From Phylloscopus collybita (lineage: Eukaryota; Chordata; Aves; Passeriformes; Phylloscopidae): 64,000 bases of DNA. Positions 1 through 15,600 of the stretch are shown here, piece by piece; positions within the stretch are counted from its first letter, which is position 1; every line of letters starts with the position of its first letter. The notes below the pieces were generated by a model, which had not been told where the DNA came from, did no database searches, and was given only the letters and a program-made list of their open reading frames with translations. The stretch is taken from assembly GCA_027886175.1 (NCBI GenBank), contig JAJNNQ010000013.1:4173501-4237500 (forward strand), read 5' to 3'. Made by a program: the position numbers and the translations under genes.

Positions 1-529
1 CCAATTTCCATTATATACACAAAATCCCAAATACTCTTGTTTGGAAAAATAAATACCTGATTTTAAAAATGTGAACACTTCTGGTCTGCAACAGAACAGT
101 GAGAGAGCTATGGCCATTAAAATGGTGTAGCAGGTACCTTGCAAGGGAAATTTCTCTTTTGTGAGCTGAAACAGTAAGAAGTGAAGACTTCTTTTTGTTG
201 ATGCATTTAGTTACATTATCTATCAACAAAGCAAAGATGTAGTAGGTGCTACAAGGACTTGGTTCCTCCAGTAATAATGAAATGTATCAACTGCCATTGA
301 GTGGAATGGCTGGAGGAGAAGGTGTTGCCCATTCTGCAGGGAAGACTGTCACTCAGAATGGACCAGGAAGTAAAGCTTAGATAACTTGGCTTTATTATTT
401 TATATATGCAGTCTAATTTGACCCATTGATTAATTAAAATAGACATGCCGAACTACTTTGTTTTACTGCTGTTTCTGAGCATATGGTTATAAGGATTTCA
501 GCTTCAAAAACTTGGTTTATTTTTTTTAG
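1..529 (+). other. THADA intron (3' end)
   Basis: AT-rich intronic sequence upstream of the first visible exon, ending in a T-rich polypyrimidine tract and AG at 528-529. I see no coding or repeat feature in it. Confidence 0.8.
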
Positions 530-615
530 GCTAAATCCTTGTTTGGTGACCAGAGCTGCCTATCTTGATGTCCTTGTGATGTTGAGTACTCACCTGGAGA
601 AGTTTCAAAAGCAAG
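530..615 (+). CDS. THADA: THADA coding exon (first in window)
   Basis: An 86-nt exon between a T-rich acceptor (tttttttag) and the donor gtaagt. It begins with the last base of a split codon, encodes 28 residues from LNPCLVTRAAYLDVL to EKFQKQ, and ends in phase 1. The single leftover G joins GA at 11,507 to make Gly, which matches the next exon exactly. It is amphipathic and helical, consistent with one helix pair of the solenoid. Short length makes this the least certain exon on its own, but the phase match supports it. Confidence 0.85.
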
Positions 616-3600
616 GTAAGTCAAATGTACTATTCTATACATTGAATTTAATATCCGTATCTATTTCTGAGTGCTGTTGAATCTGGATAAACAACAGTAT
701 ATTACTTGTGTTCAAGGCCATCTGCTGACTTCTGGAATCCTTTAGGTGCTTTGTAGAAGGTGGCCCTTTATTCTGCCTTCTCAAGAGCTAGTCCTAGATT
801 TTGTAGAGGGGAAAACTGAGGTATGGTTCCATGTCAAGGCTTGAGGTGATGATCTTGCAGTATTCCTAGTCCTAGAATGGCTAGCAACAAAAAAGATCTT
901 CTCCATGTTCCAAAATGGCTTTTTGATCCAAAATCCAGATCCTGGACTACTGCTACTTTAACCTTTCCAGAAAGCCACAGAAATGTTCATTCTTAAGACA
1001 CCTGAAATAGTTTCGGAGAATGTTTTCTAATGTTTAAAAGTTTTATAAAAAACAGCTCTGAGAGCTTCTTTCAGTTTCTTTTTTTCATTATCAATGGGAT
1101 TCTTTATCAGTGGGAATTTTTAAAAGGACAAGTGAGAACTATCAGTGGTTTTAATGCTGTAGATTACAGTTAGCAACAGTACAAAATAAGCTGTGAACAA
1201 TAGGAAGAACAAAGGTATGGAGGAAGGAACACCCTTTCACGTGTGCCAGTGTGTAGGCAGATTTCAGTCAGCTGTTTGTAGCTTCCTTGTGGGCCTGTTT
1301 TGTTCATTTCTTATGAACAAATGAGTAATAAATTACCTTGTCAGTCCAGGAAGGCAATTAATGAATAGTTCTGTCTTTTCATTAAAATTCTTAACACTGC
1401 ATTTAAGTCACTAGAGCCGATTATCTTTATTTCAGATAATCATGTTGTGGGCATTGTTAATTTTAAAACCAATTCCTTTTGCTTTTTTTGCCTAGTTGAT
1501 GTAGTTCCACTCTAATTCTAAAACTGGTTTTGGTGTGATTTCTTGTGAATGTACATTTCAAAGAGTGATAGTTGTTAGGAGAGCAAATTGGTGATGAACA
1601 TGTCTGAAATGAACTTCTTCAGACAGGGTTGATGCAGAACTAGCCTTTAAAACAGAAGGACAGACATACAGAGTGACTGGGCAAGGGCCACAAGCTTTAT
1701 AGGGTGGAATGCACCACCTCACCTAAAGCAGCTTCAATATAACCTCTGTAGGGATAATTTTTTCCCTGGCTCTTTACTGTTTTTTTTCTGGGGCTAAGAT
1801 ATATCTATCATCATTAATTCTTATATTACAATTATATTTACTTGTTTTTTGTTATTAATACAAAATAAAGCTTTTTAAATCCTCGTGTGCCTCTGGCCTT
1901 AGCGATAATCCTTTGCAGTACATTAGAGTCCAGCTGTGTATCATAACTACAAAATAAACAAAAACAACAGCCAAAGCCTCCCTCAACCATATTTGGGCTC
2001 ATCATCCTTTTTACTTTTTTTTTCTTTGAATACTCCTTTTTAAAAGAGAGATCCTTTTGGGACTGTTCATTTTTACACTTTTTAAATCATAATGCTTTAC
2101 CTCTGTTCAGCTCCTTGGTGGCATGAATCATACTAGTTTTTCTCTGTTCTCTTCATCTGAAGTTTTTTCATCTTCTGTTTATTCTTGTCACTCACCCTTC
2201 AGCTCTATTTTTGTATTTTCTTTTGGGAAGGAACAGCCAGTACTCCAGGGGGAGGGCTTCTCGTTTTGCTTACTTAGTGGGCATTTTATTTCCTTTATCA
2301 GTCTCTTCCCTATTTCAGTTATCCTTGGTTTTTTTTTGTCTGTTCTGGTTTTAAACAATTGCTGCACATTTGAAAAGGCTTTTATGGACCTCTCCACACC
2401 AGGAAACTCCCCTTCTTTTTTTTAATGCCCCTAACTCGTGAATAACCCTTTGAACCTGAGGGATTGCACCATGCTGTGGCTGGATTACCAGCTGTAGGGA
2501 ATTCATTTATTTTTCAAAGCTCATGTGGACTGTGGCAAACCTGGGTGCTGTAAGGTACAATTTCTGCAGAAGGAAGGCAATTATTTTTGCAGATTCTCTC
2601 TGCTTGGGAATAGTTCAATAGTACTTTTTTGCTTAAAAGTTTCATTCCTACATAGGTTTAAAATTATGTATTTCAGGCACTGTCTACAGAGAGTAAAAAC
2701 TTAGGCTGGAAGTACTGTTTTGAAAACTTGAAGATACATTGGGGACAATTTTATGTATCACAGGCAAGGAGCCCTTCTGAAAGGAAGGAGTAATGTGTTT
2801 ATATTAAATAGAAACTGAGTGTCCCATGACACAGTAAGAGAAAGACTAAACTCACCAGTTAAAACTGAATGTTTTGAGTCTCCCATTTAAATGTTTTTAA
2901 GATATGATTATTAATTGAAGCGTTATACTTTTCTGAGATTAAATATCTTACTCATACATGCATATCTCTGGTTATGAGCCAATTTTTCTCTGTTTTAATC
3001 TTGATTTGTTAAGTTGTTTCAATGAATAAAGAGTGAGGGACAAATCCAAATAAAACTGTTTCTTGATGTGTTTATCTAAGAGGCCCCAGGAAGTGCTGTA
3101 TATGAGTTCCAGGCCACAGGCTGAAACTGATTTTCATCAACAGAAATGGGAATGCAATGTAATGAGCCTGCAACTGGTTAAAATCAGACCACTTCTAATT
3201 GATTATGCCTGTCTAAAGAGGCTACAATTACAAAGAGGTTTTTAGAGTACAGCTCTGCCTAGGTCTTTCCTACATTATGATTATTTTCTGTAAGTGATTT
3301 GTTGTTTTCAATTAATAAAATCTGTCTCTTAAAGTGCAGGATAGTGCTTAGGGAATTCACAAATTCAAAAAACATCAGAACTTTAAAATGTCAGCTAAGG
3401 AAGGCAGGGAGTAATGGATACCAAAAGCATCTTGTCCAGCTAAAAATTTACTGCTGGTTAAATGAAGATTATTTATCTTAAACAAAACAAAGCAACCCAA
3501 ACCCCATAGTTATTCCTATTTGCTGGACTGGATGGAAGTGTTGCCTGATTCATGTCACTGGGAAAAGACAGTTTTCTTTCCTTGAGGTGATAGGCAAAAT

Positions 3601-6600
3601 CTAGAACGTTTTTTCTCAGCTCCTGATGTGCCTGAGGGCTTTCAGATATGCTGAGACAATACATAATGCCGAGACTATATAAACTTAAAAATATTTTTAT
3701 TCTGTTATCAATCGAGGTTGGAAGCAAGCCTTAAAAAATAAAAAAGTTAAAGTATAGAAATAGTATTTTTACCTTTATTGAAAGTAAAGAAAGTTCTTAT
3801 CAAGTATAGGATTATTTGATGAGCTAATGTCTATTGTCACTATTAATAATTATTAATAGCGTCCAGGGAATTTGTTCTTGCAGACCTCTTTGATGTATTT
3901 TCTCCACATTAACTGTTTTTGTATATCAGAAATCCCAGATGTCTAGGGCCTTTTCATTCTCATGGGAGAACAAAGCCATTCCCTTGTAGAGGATATTCTG
4001 GCACTTCTACCCTGCTTCAAATATTACAGAGGAATAAAGTAACATTTTTGGGCATATTGGGGTGGGGAAAACGACCCCGAGTCCAGGTGATAAAATGTCC
4101 AGCATTAGCTGTGTATATGACTTTTGCAAATTCACAAGTTTTGATCAGGAGGAGTTGGAAGCAGAGGTCTGTGGAGCTGTGGAGCTCCAGGTCCATGTGT
4201 ACATCTGAGGTTACAAGCTTTCCTGTGCACTCAGAGATGGGCTTTGCAAGAGATGGAATACAGGACTCTGGTGTGATACACTGTTTCACTAAATAAGATT
4301 TCTCTGTTGAATATGTGAACTTCTGAGAGGATCTGTCATAGACATTCCTGCTTACAGATTTTCTGGAAATGGGTGTTTGAAGCAAAACAAGATGAGAGTG
4401 TTACTGTGAACTGCAGTGCTGGTAATGCAGGAGCCAGAGTGTTGAATTGCAGTGAAAGCTCAGAGCTGGGATGCTCTGTCTCTCTGTAACAGATGAAGAA
4501 TGCCACAAGACAGTGGTCACATTTTGCTTCTTGCTCAGTATTTTGTCATTTCATGAAGGGAAAAATAGATGCAACTCTCTGTAATATACTTGACCAAGAG
4601 GAGTGCATTTTGGCCAGGGGCGTGTTCCAAAAAATGGCCCTTGCTGATAGAGCCCTGTCAACGTAAGTGAAGGATGTAGAACAGAACAGAAAAGAACAGA
4701 AAAGGGAAAAGATGAAAGAAAATTTTGCTAAAGATAATCCTGCCAAGTTGTTGCTTTTTCCTGTGTATATGTTGTCAAGTGTAGTATCTTCAAAATTCAA
4801 GTTTGGTGGGAAAGAGAAAACATTTAAAAAAGACGTCAAATAGAAGGAATCTGTGATTTAGGAAAAGATACCACTTGTAGTCTTACCAAGCATTTTTCCT
4901 TTCTACATTTGAGGTGGAAGAATTTATAAAAGTTCTTGAAATTAACCAAACTCCAGTGTTGTTGTCAAACACGGGAACAGTTACTTAGTACTTACACAAT
5001 TAATCTTGTTAATAAAGAGATTGTTTTCATACCAAAATGGAGCAGCCAGTGTTCTACTTTTACTTATTTTTTTCCCATGAGTTTTACAAAAACATTTTCT
5101 TTCCATCTTCCAAATACTTAAGCCTTCTGTAGATGTAGCTTGGTTAAGATTCTTAAATGCTGCTCAAAACTGAAAGAAATGGTTGCAAAAAATACTGTGC
5201 ACTGCACGTGTGTGTGTGTATGTGATCAGAAATGTGGGCTGTTATTTCAACTGTCTGCAGGTTTTGTCCTCAAATAAAAAATACTGTCTTAAATAACATG
5301 CAGTGCAGATACCATTCTCTTGGTTCTATGTGTCCTTTTTAATTAGAAGTTATAAAATTCTTTGATAGAAATAATGTGGATTATGAAACTTCTGGATGCT
5401 TTGCAATGCTTTGCAAGGAAAGCACAAACTGGGCTTTACATAGGAATGTCTTAAAATGTTTACCCAAATTATGTGATTTGGACTTTTAAATAGCATTTGA
5501 AGCCTGTGGCCACTTTTCTTCTGTATCATACTTAATCTTCTCTTACTTTGGAAACGAGCTGAAAGATAGGTAGCCAAGTTTTTCCCGCAGGCTAACTTCA
5601 AAAATGATGATTTTTGAATAGTAAAAATTTGACAGGGATATAACTAGGTTGATTATTTTAGTCATACTTTAACTTTTTTAACCTAGATCCTTAAGAAGTG
5701 TGGCCAAAGAATTATTTGAATAAAAACTGGCAGCTTGTTAACATGTGTTTTGGTTATTTGATCTAATTAGCTTAAACTTAAATTAACTCTTCACAAATTG
5801 AAGGCAGTTTTTTTTAATGTTGTCAGAAATTATATAAAGTTTACTGGTGTATTGACTGTGGCACTGGGTAAATATTTTTATTCTGGCTTAAGGAAGGTAA
5901 GGATTTAAAACATATTTACAAGATCATCTAAATGCTCTGTGCCTACTAACATTAAATTAGACAAGTGAAAAGGAAATGTTTTTAGGTACTCACTGTCCTA
6001 ATTCATTGCAGACAGGAGAATGAAGAAGTTGAGGGTGGCATTGTTGGAAGTCCAAGACACAGGGAGTGACTGGGACTTGCCTGGACAGTAAAATGCCAGA
6101 GGCAGAACAAGTGAGGGATGCTGAGGTGGTCCAAAGACTGACCAAAAGTTAGTGTGAGACAGAAGAACAAAACAAATGGGCCAAGGCTGAAAGGAATAAA
6201 TTTTTGGAGAAAGGAGATGATATGTGCAGCACCAACAGCTGTCAGAGAAACACTGGAGGCAGAACTTGTGACACAGGTGGAGGAGGAGGAAAGTAAAAGT
6301 GATTTTGGAATGATGGCAGAGACAGTGATCAGAGGAGGGTTGTGGAGGGTAGGCATGATCCTGCTGGAATGCTGTGTTGAGCAGGGAATATGGAAAGGTG
6401 TTCCATGAAATATGTGGCACTAGGGGAAAGTGGAATTGGTCATGTTTATTAATGCTAGCAGTTAAAATTCTGTCCCCACGTGAAGACAGAGACTGCTTGT
6501 CCTTTCAAAATCAGTTCTCTTTAGATTCCAGCATGTACCATGGACTGACTTGTGCTGTCTCCGTGGGGGTTTATGATTTTATATGAATGCAAAATACTGG

Positions 6601-9600
6601 AAAACTCAGTGCTGGGCCAGAGAGAAGCTGTAAAAAAAAAAAAAAACAAAAACCTGTTTCAATGTCCAAATATAATGTGAGCTTTTTTCCCCTTCTGTTT
6701 TCCTTTGGAAATTTTCCCTTCTGTTGTACAAAATGCTATGGGATGCTTGTGTCCTCAACAATAAATTATCTGTGGATTCTGGTAATCAGTCGTGTTTGTA
6801 GTTTTGAATTGTATTGTGAGTTCTGATGCCTAGTCTCTGATGTTGAAGAAGTTGCAGATGTCTTTAAAAGGAAACATCCTGCTTAAAATATGCCCTTTTT
6901 ATGATCAACAGTCACCTTAGTATGGCTGTGTAATGAAACAGACTTTTCTGTTCTCTTTGTGGTTTTATTTCCATTTAGCAGTGACTTTGCCTAATCCACT
7001 TTTAATAAAAAGGAAAAACACGAAAGAAAATACTTTTCCTTAGTGTTTGTCTAGGAAAATCTCTTCTTGGCTCTGACTGCCTCTCAGCCTACTCCCTATT
7101 CATATGAACTCGTGGATGGGAGCTTGAGAGTGGATTTTAACCTCAGTTCATAAACAGTTACACTTTCTTGCAGGTCTTGTTGAATAATGATGAATATCCA
7201 GATTTTTGATGCTCAGAGCCCCTTCCCATAACAATATACTGCAGGCACAGCAGCGTTTTATTGCTGCTCTTGCAATTTTTGTCTGACTTTGCAGAGTGTC
7301 AGTAAGTTTTGTGATGCTGGTAGTAACTTCCCCCCTTGTCCCCTGCTTTGTTCTTTTTTTCTGGAGCCTCTGGTAGGAACATGGAAGATGGTTTGGATGC
7401 TCGAGGGTCTGCATACAGGATTTAATCTCAGTATTTATCTAGAAGTGTGCAAATACTTAGAGCTATGCTAATCACATGTAGAGAAGGAAGCCCCTCTCAC
7501 AGCACACCTGGTGATCAGGAGAGTTGTCCACTTGGCAGTAGCTCAATAATCACTGTGAAATTACCAAATCCTACAGAAATGTATCAACTCTGCAAGGAGG
7601 TGAAGCAAGTTTATATTTAACTATGGAAGGAAGTTTGAATAGACTAGTGCCTCTGAGATGAGCTATCAGCTGAGCTGTCCATCAGCTGATGGTTTGTTGC
7701 TCCCTGAGCAGGGACAATTTTGTGTCCTTGCTGTATGTATCTGCTTACTCTGGGAACAGGCTAAATAGGTCCTGCCTGCCACTGCAGGGAAGAGCAGAGA
7801 AGAGACAGGCAGGTTTGGGAGCCACTAAATTTAGAGGAGGCTTATAACTGGAGATTCATCCATTCCTAATTCCATTCTGCTCCTCTTCCTTTCCTCTTTA
7901 TTTTCAGATGGTGAAAGACCATTTTACTTCATATACATGGCAGAACATGAGTTGATCACAAGTAGGATTAAAAAAACAGCCCCTCAAACCTAGATGCTGT
8001 GACATAGATGATGTATGCATATATCAGTGTGGGGGACACAAAGGGATTGAGGATGTTTGTGTCGGGTGTTGAAGAGAACCAAGTGGTTGTGTAAGATGTC
8101 TCCTGTACTAGAAGCAGGCTGAAATTCTTCCTGTCCCACAAATGAAGCAATCCTTAAGGGGGAAAAAATAAAATTAAATCCACTTAGTTCTTGGGGGCTC
8201 TTTTGCATCTGTCAGCATCCTGGAGAGACTGCTGTTTGCCAGGACTCTGCTTTGGTCAGCCAAAATTTGTTCTCCCTTCTCACAGCAGCTGGTCATTCAA
8301 ACTGTACAGTGATGTTTGTTTGTAAATAAAAGTGTGTCATTACTGTATCTTAACAACAGAGGCTGACATTTACTTTGGGAACCAGTGTGGTTTTCTGGTT
8401 TAGTTGGGTATTTTGATGTAAGCCAAAGGAAAGAGTTTACTTAAAGCTAAGCAGACGAGAAAACATTTACATGAAAGCCTGGAAAGATTTCTCAGTGATG
8501 AAGTTGAAAGCAGGAATATTTCCACTGCATTGTAATAAGACAAGGGCATTCTTTCCTTTTGTACATATTTGCGTGAAAAAAGTGTTGGAGAACATGTGGA
8601 GCACAAGATGAATTCAGAAGGATTTGCTTTCTGGTGTGCTGAGGCTAAGCAAGTATTCAGACAGTCTTACTTTGCTGATGGCCTTGCCATTGAGACATCC
8701 AGTTTTAAAGAGACTTTCTGTAAAATAGATGAGCCACAGTGTCCAGTCTTTCACAATTGCATGGGAAAAAAAAGAAGTCACCCAGAGGGCTTCCAAAGCA
8801 GAAGTATTTGATATGCACAGAAAAAGAGGATCTGTTGCCAAAGACTTGTATCACAAAGTCTGCAAGCTAGTAGTTCTGGGAGTGAGTAGCTCTGCTGTGT
8901 TTTTATATGAAAGTAGTTTTTCCCTTCAAAGATGAAAACATAAAGAGAAGTTGTGCTGGCCATGCAAAATACCAACGAAAGTTTGCTGAGTTGGAAGGTC
9001 AGTGCATGGCCAGCTCCTGGAGTCTGTGGGAGGGTCACCGCTCTCTCTGATGTTGAGTTGCAGGCTCTTGCGAAGTTGGCAGCATTGACACCAACAAAAT
9101 GGCAGACACCCTCCCCCCATTCCCCTAATTTTTTTCTCTCTCTGTTGCTCCCTCTCTGTCTCTCTCTATGTGCACTTCATACTACTCTGCCTTTCCCTGC
9201 TCTGGAGCTTTGACCTTGCCATCCTGTCGGGTTTGCCATTACTGCTTGCATGTAGCTTACCTCAACGTGCAGCAACGTGGACAGGAGATAAAAGCATTTC
9301 TCGTGCAATATACTTACAAATACACCCTTGGTTCGAAGAGCTGAGCTGGTTGATGTGTGTGCTGCTGAAGGGCAGCTGAGGAGGGGAGCAGGTCGGAACC
9401 TGAGAGGGTGCAGTGCTCCGAGACTGAAGCTGTTCCTCTTTTTGAACTGGGGCGTTTGACCTTGAACCTTTTTCTTTCAGCTGCCCGGGATTATTTCTGT
9501 TGTTCAACTGCTGTCTGTGGACTCAGGCTGTGTAATGACTGAGACGAAGGCCTAATCCCTCTCCAAGGCAACCAGACAGTTCAGAAATTAAGGAATTCTG

Positions 9601-12600
9601 GCAGTTGGATACGTGTCGTGTGACATGGGCATTAATGCTAGTCTATGCTATGATGCCAGTGTGTAAAAGCGGTGTGTTTGGAGGGGGTTTAGAAACGTAG
9701 CAAATAAAATATACAAGTTTGCATTGCTGTGGAAGAGACTGAAGTCAGCTGTGTCATTAGAGAATAATGCTGTGAGACAGCTTTGCACTGATACTGGAGT
9801 TCCTTTGACTGCATCAAGTCCCTTCAGAAAAGAAACTGTAGTGAGAATGTGAATGGCAGAGCTAATAGTTGGGCAAGATGTCTGAAAATTTTTTACAAAT
9901 GCTGGATTTCTTTGAAGTGTGTCCAGAATTACTCAGAAATGGTTCTGTCTTATGTGCTAGACAGTGTACAGCCATGTCAATGTTCTGTGTAAATGTCAAA
10001 AAAATTAAGATGGCTTTGGAAGAATCTGAATATGAAAGGGCAGGATATTTAGCTGTAAATAGAAGGCTTAGGGAAATGTCTTCATGGGCAACAAAATGAA
10101 TCTATATTTGTACTGTGGCTTCATGTCGAATTCAGGAATTTAGGACTATTTGGACAGGCTTTTAGCAGTGCTCAATGTTTAATTCTGAATAGCAAAGTTA
10201 CATGACAATGAATTGTCTTCTTGCACATACTGAAGAAATGTAAGTTTGTTTAATCTTCGTATTTACCTTTAGTGCATTTTTACATTGAAAAAACCCTAAA
10301 TTTCCAATATCCCCTAGCACTAGTGGCACAGTTTCCTGTTCTTTTGTGATTTTCCTCTACTTGCATTTGAATTTTGTGGGGTAGAGCATGCTCATTTTCT
10401 TGCAGTACAAGCTATACAGACACTGAACTGAGCAAAATGGTTTCAATATTAGAGAAAGGTTTGTTCCTACTGATGGTGGAGAATAAGGCTGAACTCAAGG
10501 TGCCTGACTATTTCAGTCTATGTGGGTGTGAGATAGGACCATTGATGACTTTTTCCTTTCATTTTGTGTATACATTGCCAACTCTGCTAAAGCCTGAAAC
10601 CCTCTGGTATCACAGCTGGCAGTGGCCTCTTTGTTTGCTCCAGGAGGTGGCCAAGTACTAAAGAAAGTTCTCAGGCTGTGCTGGGCCATGTGGACAAGGT
10701 TACACCAATGTAAATGGTGAAATGTCACAGTTCCTGTGATGATACATAAGAGGGGTTACAGTGCAGCTCCTTTGTTTTCTTAGCTATGTTAACTGTTCAA
10801 AATGAATAAGAATAGGAAAAGTATCCTGGGTTTTTTAGTAAGTAAATTCTTTAGACTGATGCACACAGGACAGGTCTATTTATCTCAAAGGGGCATCTTC
10901 TTAATAGCAATATTTTCTAACTAGAACCATGAAGGCATGAGGTTTTTGGTGTTATCAGAATGGCCTCTGTCATCATTTCTCCTGATTTCAGTTGCAGCTG
11001 AGTAGTCTGACAGCACTTCATTCAGTCTGGTCTCTGATTTTAGCACTGTCTACATTTTTTCCCACATATATTTAAGAGTTTATTTTGTTCTAATCACTTT
11101 CTGCAGTGTTAGAAATGTTAGTTTTGTACAATTTGCAATATAGTATTGATTTAAAGAAATGCTTATCAAACAGATGTAATTGTTAAAGATTGCAGGCAAT
11201 CTGTAAGGTACTGTAGCATTTTTTAAGTTGTCTGAAACTTTAAACTCGCGTGTTGAACGATCACAGTTCTCAGAAAACTTTGTGTCCTTGTTTCTTTTGA
11301 TTTAAATGTGAATACATGTGATATCTAGCAAAGCTTTTAAATAATTTGGAATCAATTTAAAATGAAGGAGAGCTCTGATTTTCATTTCATGCCTGAATTT
11401 GCCTAATGATACCTTTTGCATTCCTGATATTTGTCAACTTCATGGTCTGGAGCAGATGGTAACATAACCTGTTTGTTCACTTGACTAAGTGTTACTCTCA
11501 TTACAGGAATGCAATTGCTTGACTTTTGGGAAGAGATGAACAGAGTCATTTCAGATTCAGAATTGGTGGGTGGTATTCCCTACTCAGCTGCAGTACCAGG
11601 ACTGATACAGTATCTCCAGAGCATCACCAAACTTGTAATATCAGTGCTGTCAGTGACTGCAGGTCCTGACATCCAGAGCTGTGGTTCAGCTGCTGCCAAG
11701 GAGATGGCCAAGCCCTCACTGTCAGTAGCTCATCTCCTGCACTGTGAGTTCCATGAAGTGCGTCTGCTGGCACTGGAAGCAATACTGCTGTGGCTGAAAC
11801 AAAGAAATTCCAAGCAGATTGCAGAAGGAAGAGGAGGTGTATTATGTTTACTCACTGATTTGGAAGACACTCTTCTCACAATGGCTTTGAAGGAAACAAA
11901 TCCCCAGTGTTTTTGCAAGGTAAGAGGGTGCTTTTTTATTGACATTTTTTATGTTTTCAGTAAATTATGTTTTTCATTTTTAGATTATATTTGTAATTTT
12001 CAAAAATATATTTCAAACATGCATTATGCTTTTTAAATAGTAGGTGAGTAGTTGGAGTTTTTTTACATTGAACAGGAGCTGTGCAATAATTTTGTAACAG
12101 ATGTTCTTGTGTAAAAGCAAGAACTGCCTCTTTCCTTTCTTAGAACTGTCCAGAGAGAGTCTTTGTGTTCTTGGAGTGGAGCTAAGTCAGTGTTTTATTG
12201 ATCTCACATGTGCACAGTCCTGTTGAAACTGTCTGTAAATTCTTTGTTTGTGAATTCTGTCTGCAGGTGCTGGAAATTCTTCATAATATGGATCTCAGAA
12301 ATGTGCTTCCAAAGACTGAATGCACTATAAAAATGAATCCACATGAGCTCTTAACCTGGAGTTTAAACCTTGCAGATACCTCCAGCAGGTATGCTCTGTC
12401 ATGCATGTTGAAATACTTACCTTTTAAAAACTTTCAATGAACATTAATATATTGGTTTGGGACTGCCCATTCATTTAAAAATCTGTGTTTCAGAAAAAGA
12501 GAGTGTGGCTTATTTGAATAAAGTGGGTTCTTGAGAATTTTTCAGAGAAGACCTTTATCTGAATTATTAAAAAGGCTCACAAGTCATACTAGCACCCTGT

Positions 12601-15600
12601 GAATGTCCAGTAGTACAGTTCTTGAAACAAGAAGTTACTCTGGCTGTCCTGTGATAGCCAGTGGGCATAGTTCTTCCTGAATGGTAATTGGGAAACATCC
12701 ACTTTACTCTAGAATTAACAATGACTATTAATGATCCAACCATACACTCATTTGCTGTGAATCTGCCATCCCTCCTATCCTGGTTCATGGGCAGATGGTT
12801 TGTAGAAAGAATGACAGATCTCATTTAACTTGTTGGATTGGCAGAAATGGTTAATCCTAATCCTTAGGGTGTGCACTCTTTATACAGACTGTAAAGTCAG
12901 CAGAAAGCACTGAACATGTGGAGCCAGTCTGCAGTTCCTGCTGAATTAGAAGCTGTGTCCATCCATTCCTAGTGGAAAGGACAAACAGGCTTACAGTGTC
13001 CAGGCTCTGAGAGTGTGACATCCTGTTTCTGATAGTTGTTTAAGCCATGTAAACATTGCAGTCCAGTGTTACAAACATGGAATAGTGAGGGCAGAGAGTG
13101 TAGAACAGCATTTTATAGCTGTGCATATGTGCTGCGGATTAGCACTAAATTGTTCAAGGTCACATGATGATGATGGGGAGTGGTCATTTCTGGGATGAAG
13201 TAAGATACTGGTGGTAAAATAGCTGACTGGTGCTGCTAGAGGGAAATGGCTGAAAGAGCAGGCCATTGCTGCTCAGGTGTTGCCATTCCCCATGCTGGGA
13301 ATAGGCTTCAGAGGCCACGATGTCAAGAGCCATGTCCTTAGATCCTGCTAGGCAGCAGAGAGGCTTGGAAGCTGGCAGTAGGCATATTTTGCACTAGGAG
13401 TATTTCTAGCAGCTGTAGAAGAGATATTCCTGCAGCTAAACACCAGCTTCAAGAGATGCATTTGTTCACAATTTAAAATAATGTCTGTCTTATTTGAACT
13501 AAGGTTCCATTTTCAAATGTGTTCTTCTATGATAAGTATGTAAATAGAAAATAAACATGAGAGCAGTGAAAAGTGTGTTTCATTTGCATATCAGCTGAGA
13601 ACTTAGCTAACATCTAGATCTCTAATGTAAAAACTCCAAATGCTCAGCTTGAAAAATACCCATTGGTGATAATCAGAAATAATTAAGAGCTGGCTGGTTT
13701 TCTTCTAGAGATGAAATGATGGCAGAAGTAACTGGCTTTTTGATATGTCCTTTGCCTTGTTTTCTCAGCCCTGAAGGTCAAACCATAGCTCTCAAATTTG
13801 CCTCCAAATTGATTATCCACCATTTGCAGAACCATCAGCAGGTAAGGGAAATGGAGCTGGTTAACAGTTTTGCAGTCCTGGAGTTTTTAGTGATTTCAGT
13901 AATGTGACCTCTTTTAGACCCAAGCCCCAAGCTTGTGTTTTTTTGTGTCCATTCATCATTTTTGATATTATGTCTTCCTCTCTGAATACACTGCCATGTT
14001 CTGAAATGACACAGCCATGAATGTCATCTCAGTACCTCCCTCTCAAAGTAATTTCAAGTTAAATGCATACATAAATATTTCTGATGGAGTAATTTCAGCT
14101 TCTGAGCTCATCCAAAATGGTCACTATAATGTGGAAAGGGAAATGCCTGTGGTGTTTAATGCTTGTTCTGAATCCAGCCCATTTACTGAAGTGCAGCTTT
14201 GTTGTGGTTTCTTGATTTTTGGAGAAGCCCACAGGAGAGCACGTGGGGTAGGAAGGCACGAAGCTGAAGCAGTGGTTGGGTGCAGTTCCCAGCCAGCTCA
14301 GGTTTCTTTTCATTTTAAATTGTCAGTCTGTGATGTCACATATGTATGTGTAGAGCAGTGCAAAAGCAGCTTTAGTGCTAGACATTTTTAAAAATATTTT
14401 CAAAGACACAAAACCCACTTAGCGGATATTTTAAAACAAACAAAAAAAATCTGTTTTAAAAGGAAGATTTATTTTCTTTACAAAGCTATTGTTTTTCATA
14501 GAATGAGTAGAATGGATTCATATTATATGCGAGTAAACATGTCTCATAAAAATATAAAATCAGATTTTCACACAAAAATTGAGGAACATGAATTATGATC
14601 TTGAATCTTTTTTGTTAAAGAAAAGGCATAAGTGTGAGTACTTAAAGTTAACATAACAAATCAATGAAAAATGCTGTAAAAATCTTAACTAGGAATGCTA
14701 CAACAGCTTTCTCTAATAAGCATACAAATCATGGGAGATCTAAGACGTACCTACAGAGAGAGCTTTTGGCTTTGGGAAGGACCAGGTACATCAGTTTTCC
14801 ATCTAAATTCTTTCTTTGGGCTTGCATTCAGTATTTGCATATGTGGAAGGGATTTTCCCTTCCGTAAGGTAGAAGTTAAATTCTGTCTTTCTAGATAGTT
14901 CATCCATGTGTCTGCTTGAAATTTGAGTCCTTGTTACATCATGGGAGATTTTTATGTTTTGTTTTCACCTGTTGCAGAATCTGTAGGAGACACTCTGGCT
15001 GTGTCCCTTTGTGCAGTGCAGGTACATGGCCCTGTACAGGCAGAATGAGGCAGAGTATGACTGAGGTTTCATTTTATTCCTCAGTTAAAGAGGTGGGATG
15101 AGAACTGGCTGAAAGAAAAATCCCAGAGGGTTGTAAGCAGTATCACAGGGTATAGCAGGTCTGTCACTAGTGGTGTCCCCAGGGGTCAATGCTGGGCCCA
15201 GTATTGTTCAATTTCTTCATCCATGACTTGGATGAAGGGCCAGGTGACTCCTCAGCGAGTTCACTGACAGCACAAACCTGGGAGGAGAGGCTGATACCCC
15301 AGGGGGCTGTGCAGCTCTTCAGAGGGACCTCAACAGGCTGGAGAGATGGGCACAGAGATCTCTGAAATTCAGCAAAGGACCAGCATATTTGTCCTTGGCT
15401 TGCACATGTAGCAGGACTGAGGACACAAAAATACACTTGGACTTGTGTGGTCTTTGGTGTGTCTGGTGTGAAGGCACAGAGTGAAAGGCTTGCCTGTGAG
15501 TACTGCTCTAACTAAAAGAAAATTTCCAAACTTTGAAATGTTCACGTGAGATTCATCACTTTGAAAAAGCCAGGCATGTACTAATGAGCAGTGTCCCTTT

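Noticed and set aside
5998..6420. Minus-strand 140-codon frame in the first large THADA intron
   Set aside because: Ser/His/Pro-rich and without motifs. An overlapping frame of similar length exists on the same strand, and there is no promoter, splice partner or poly(A) context.
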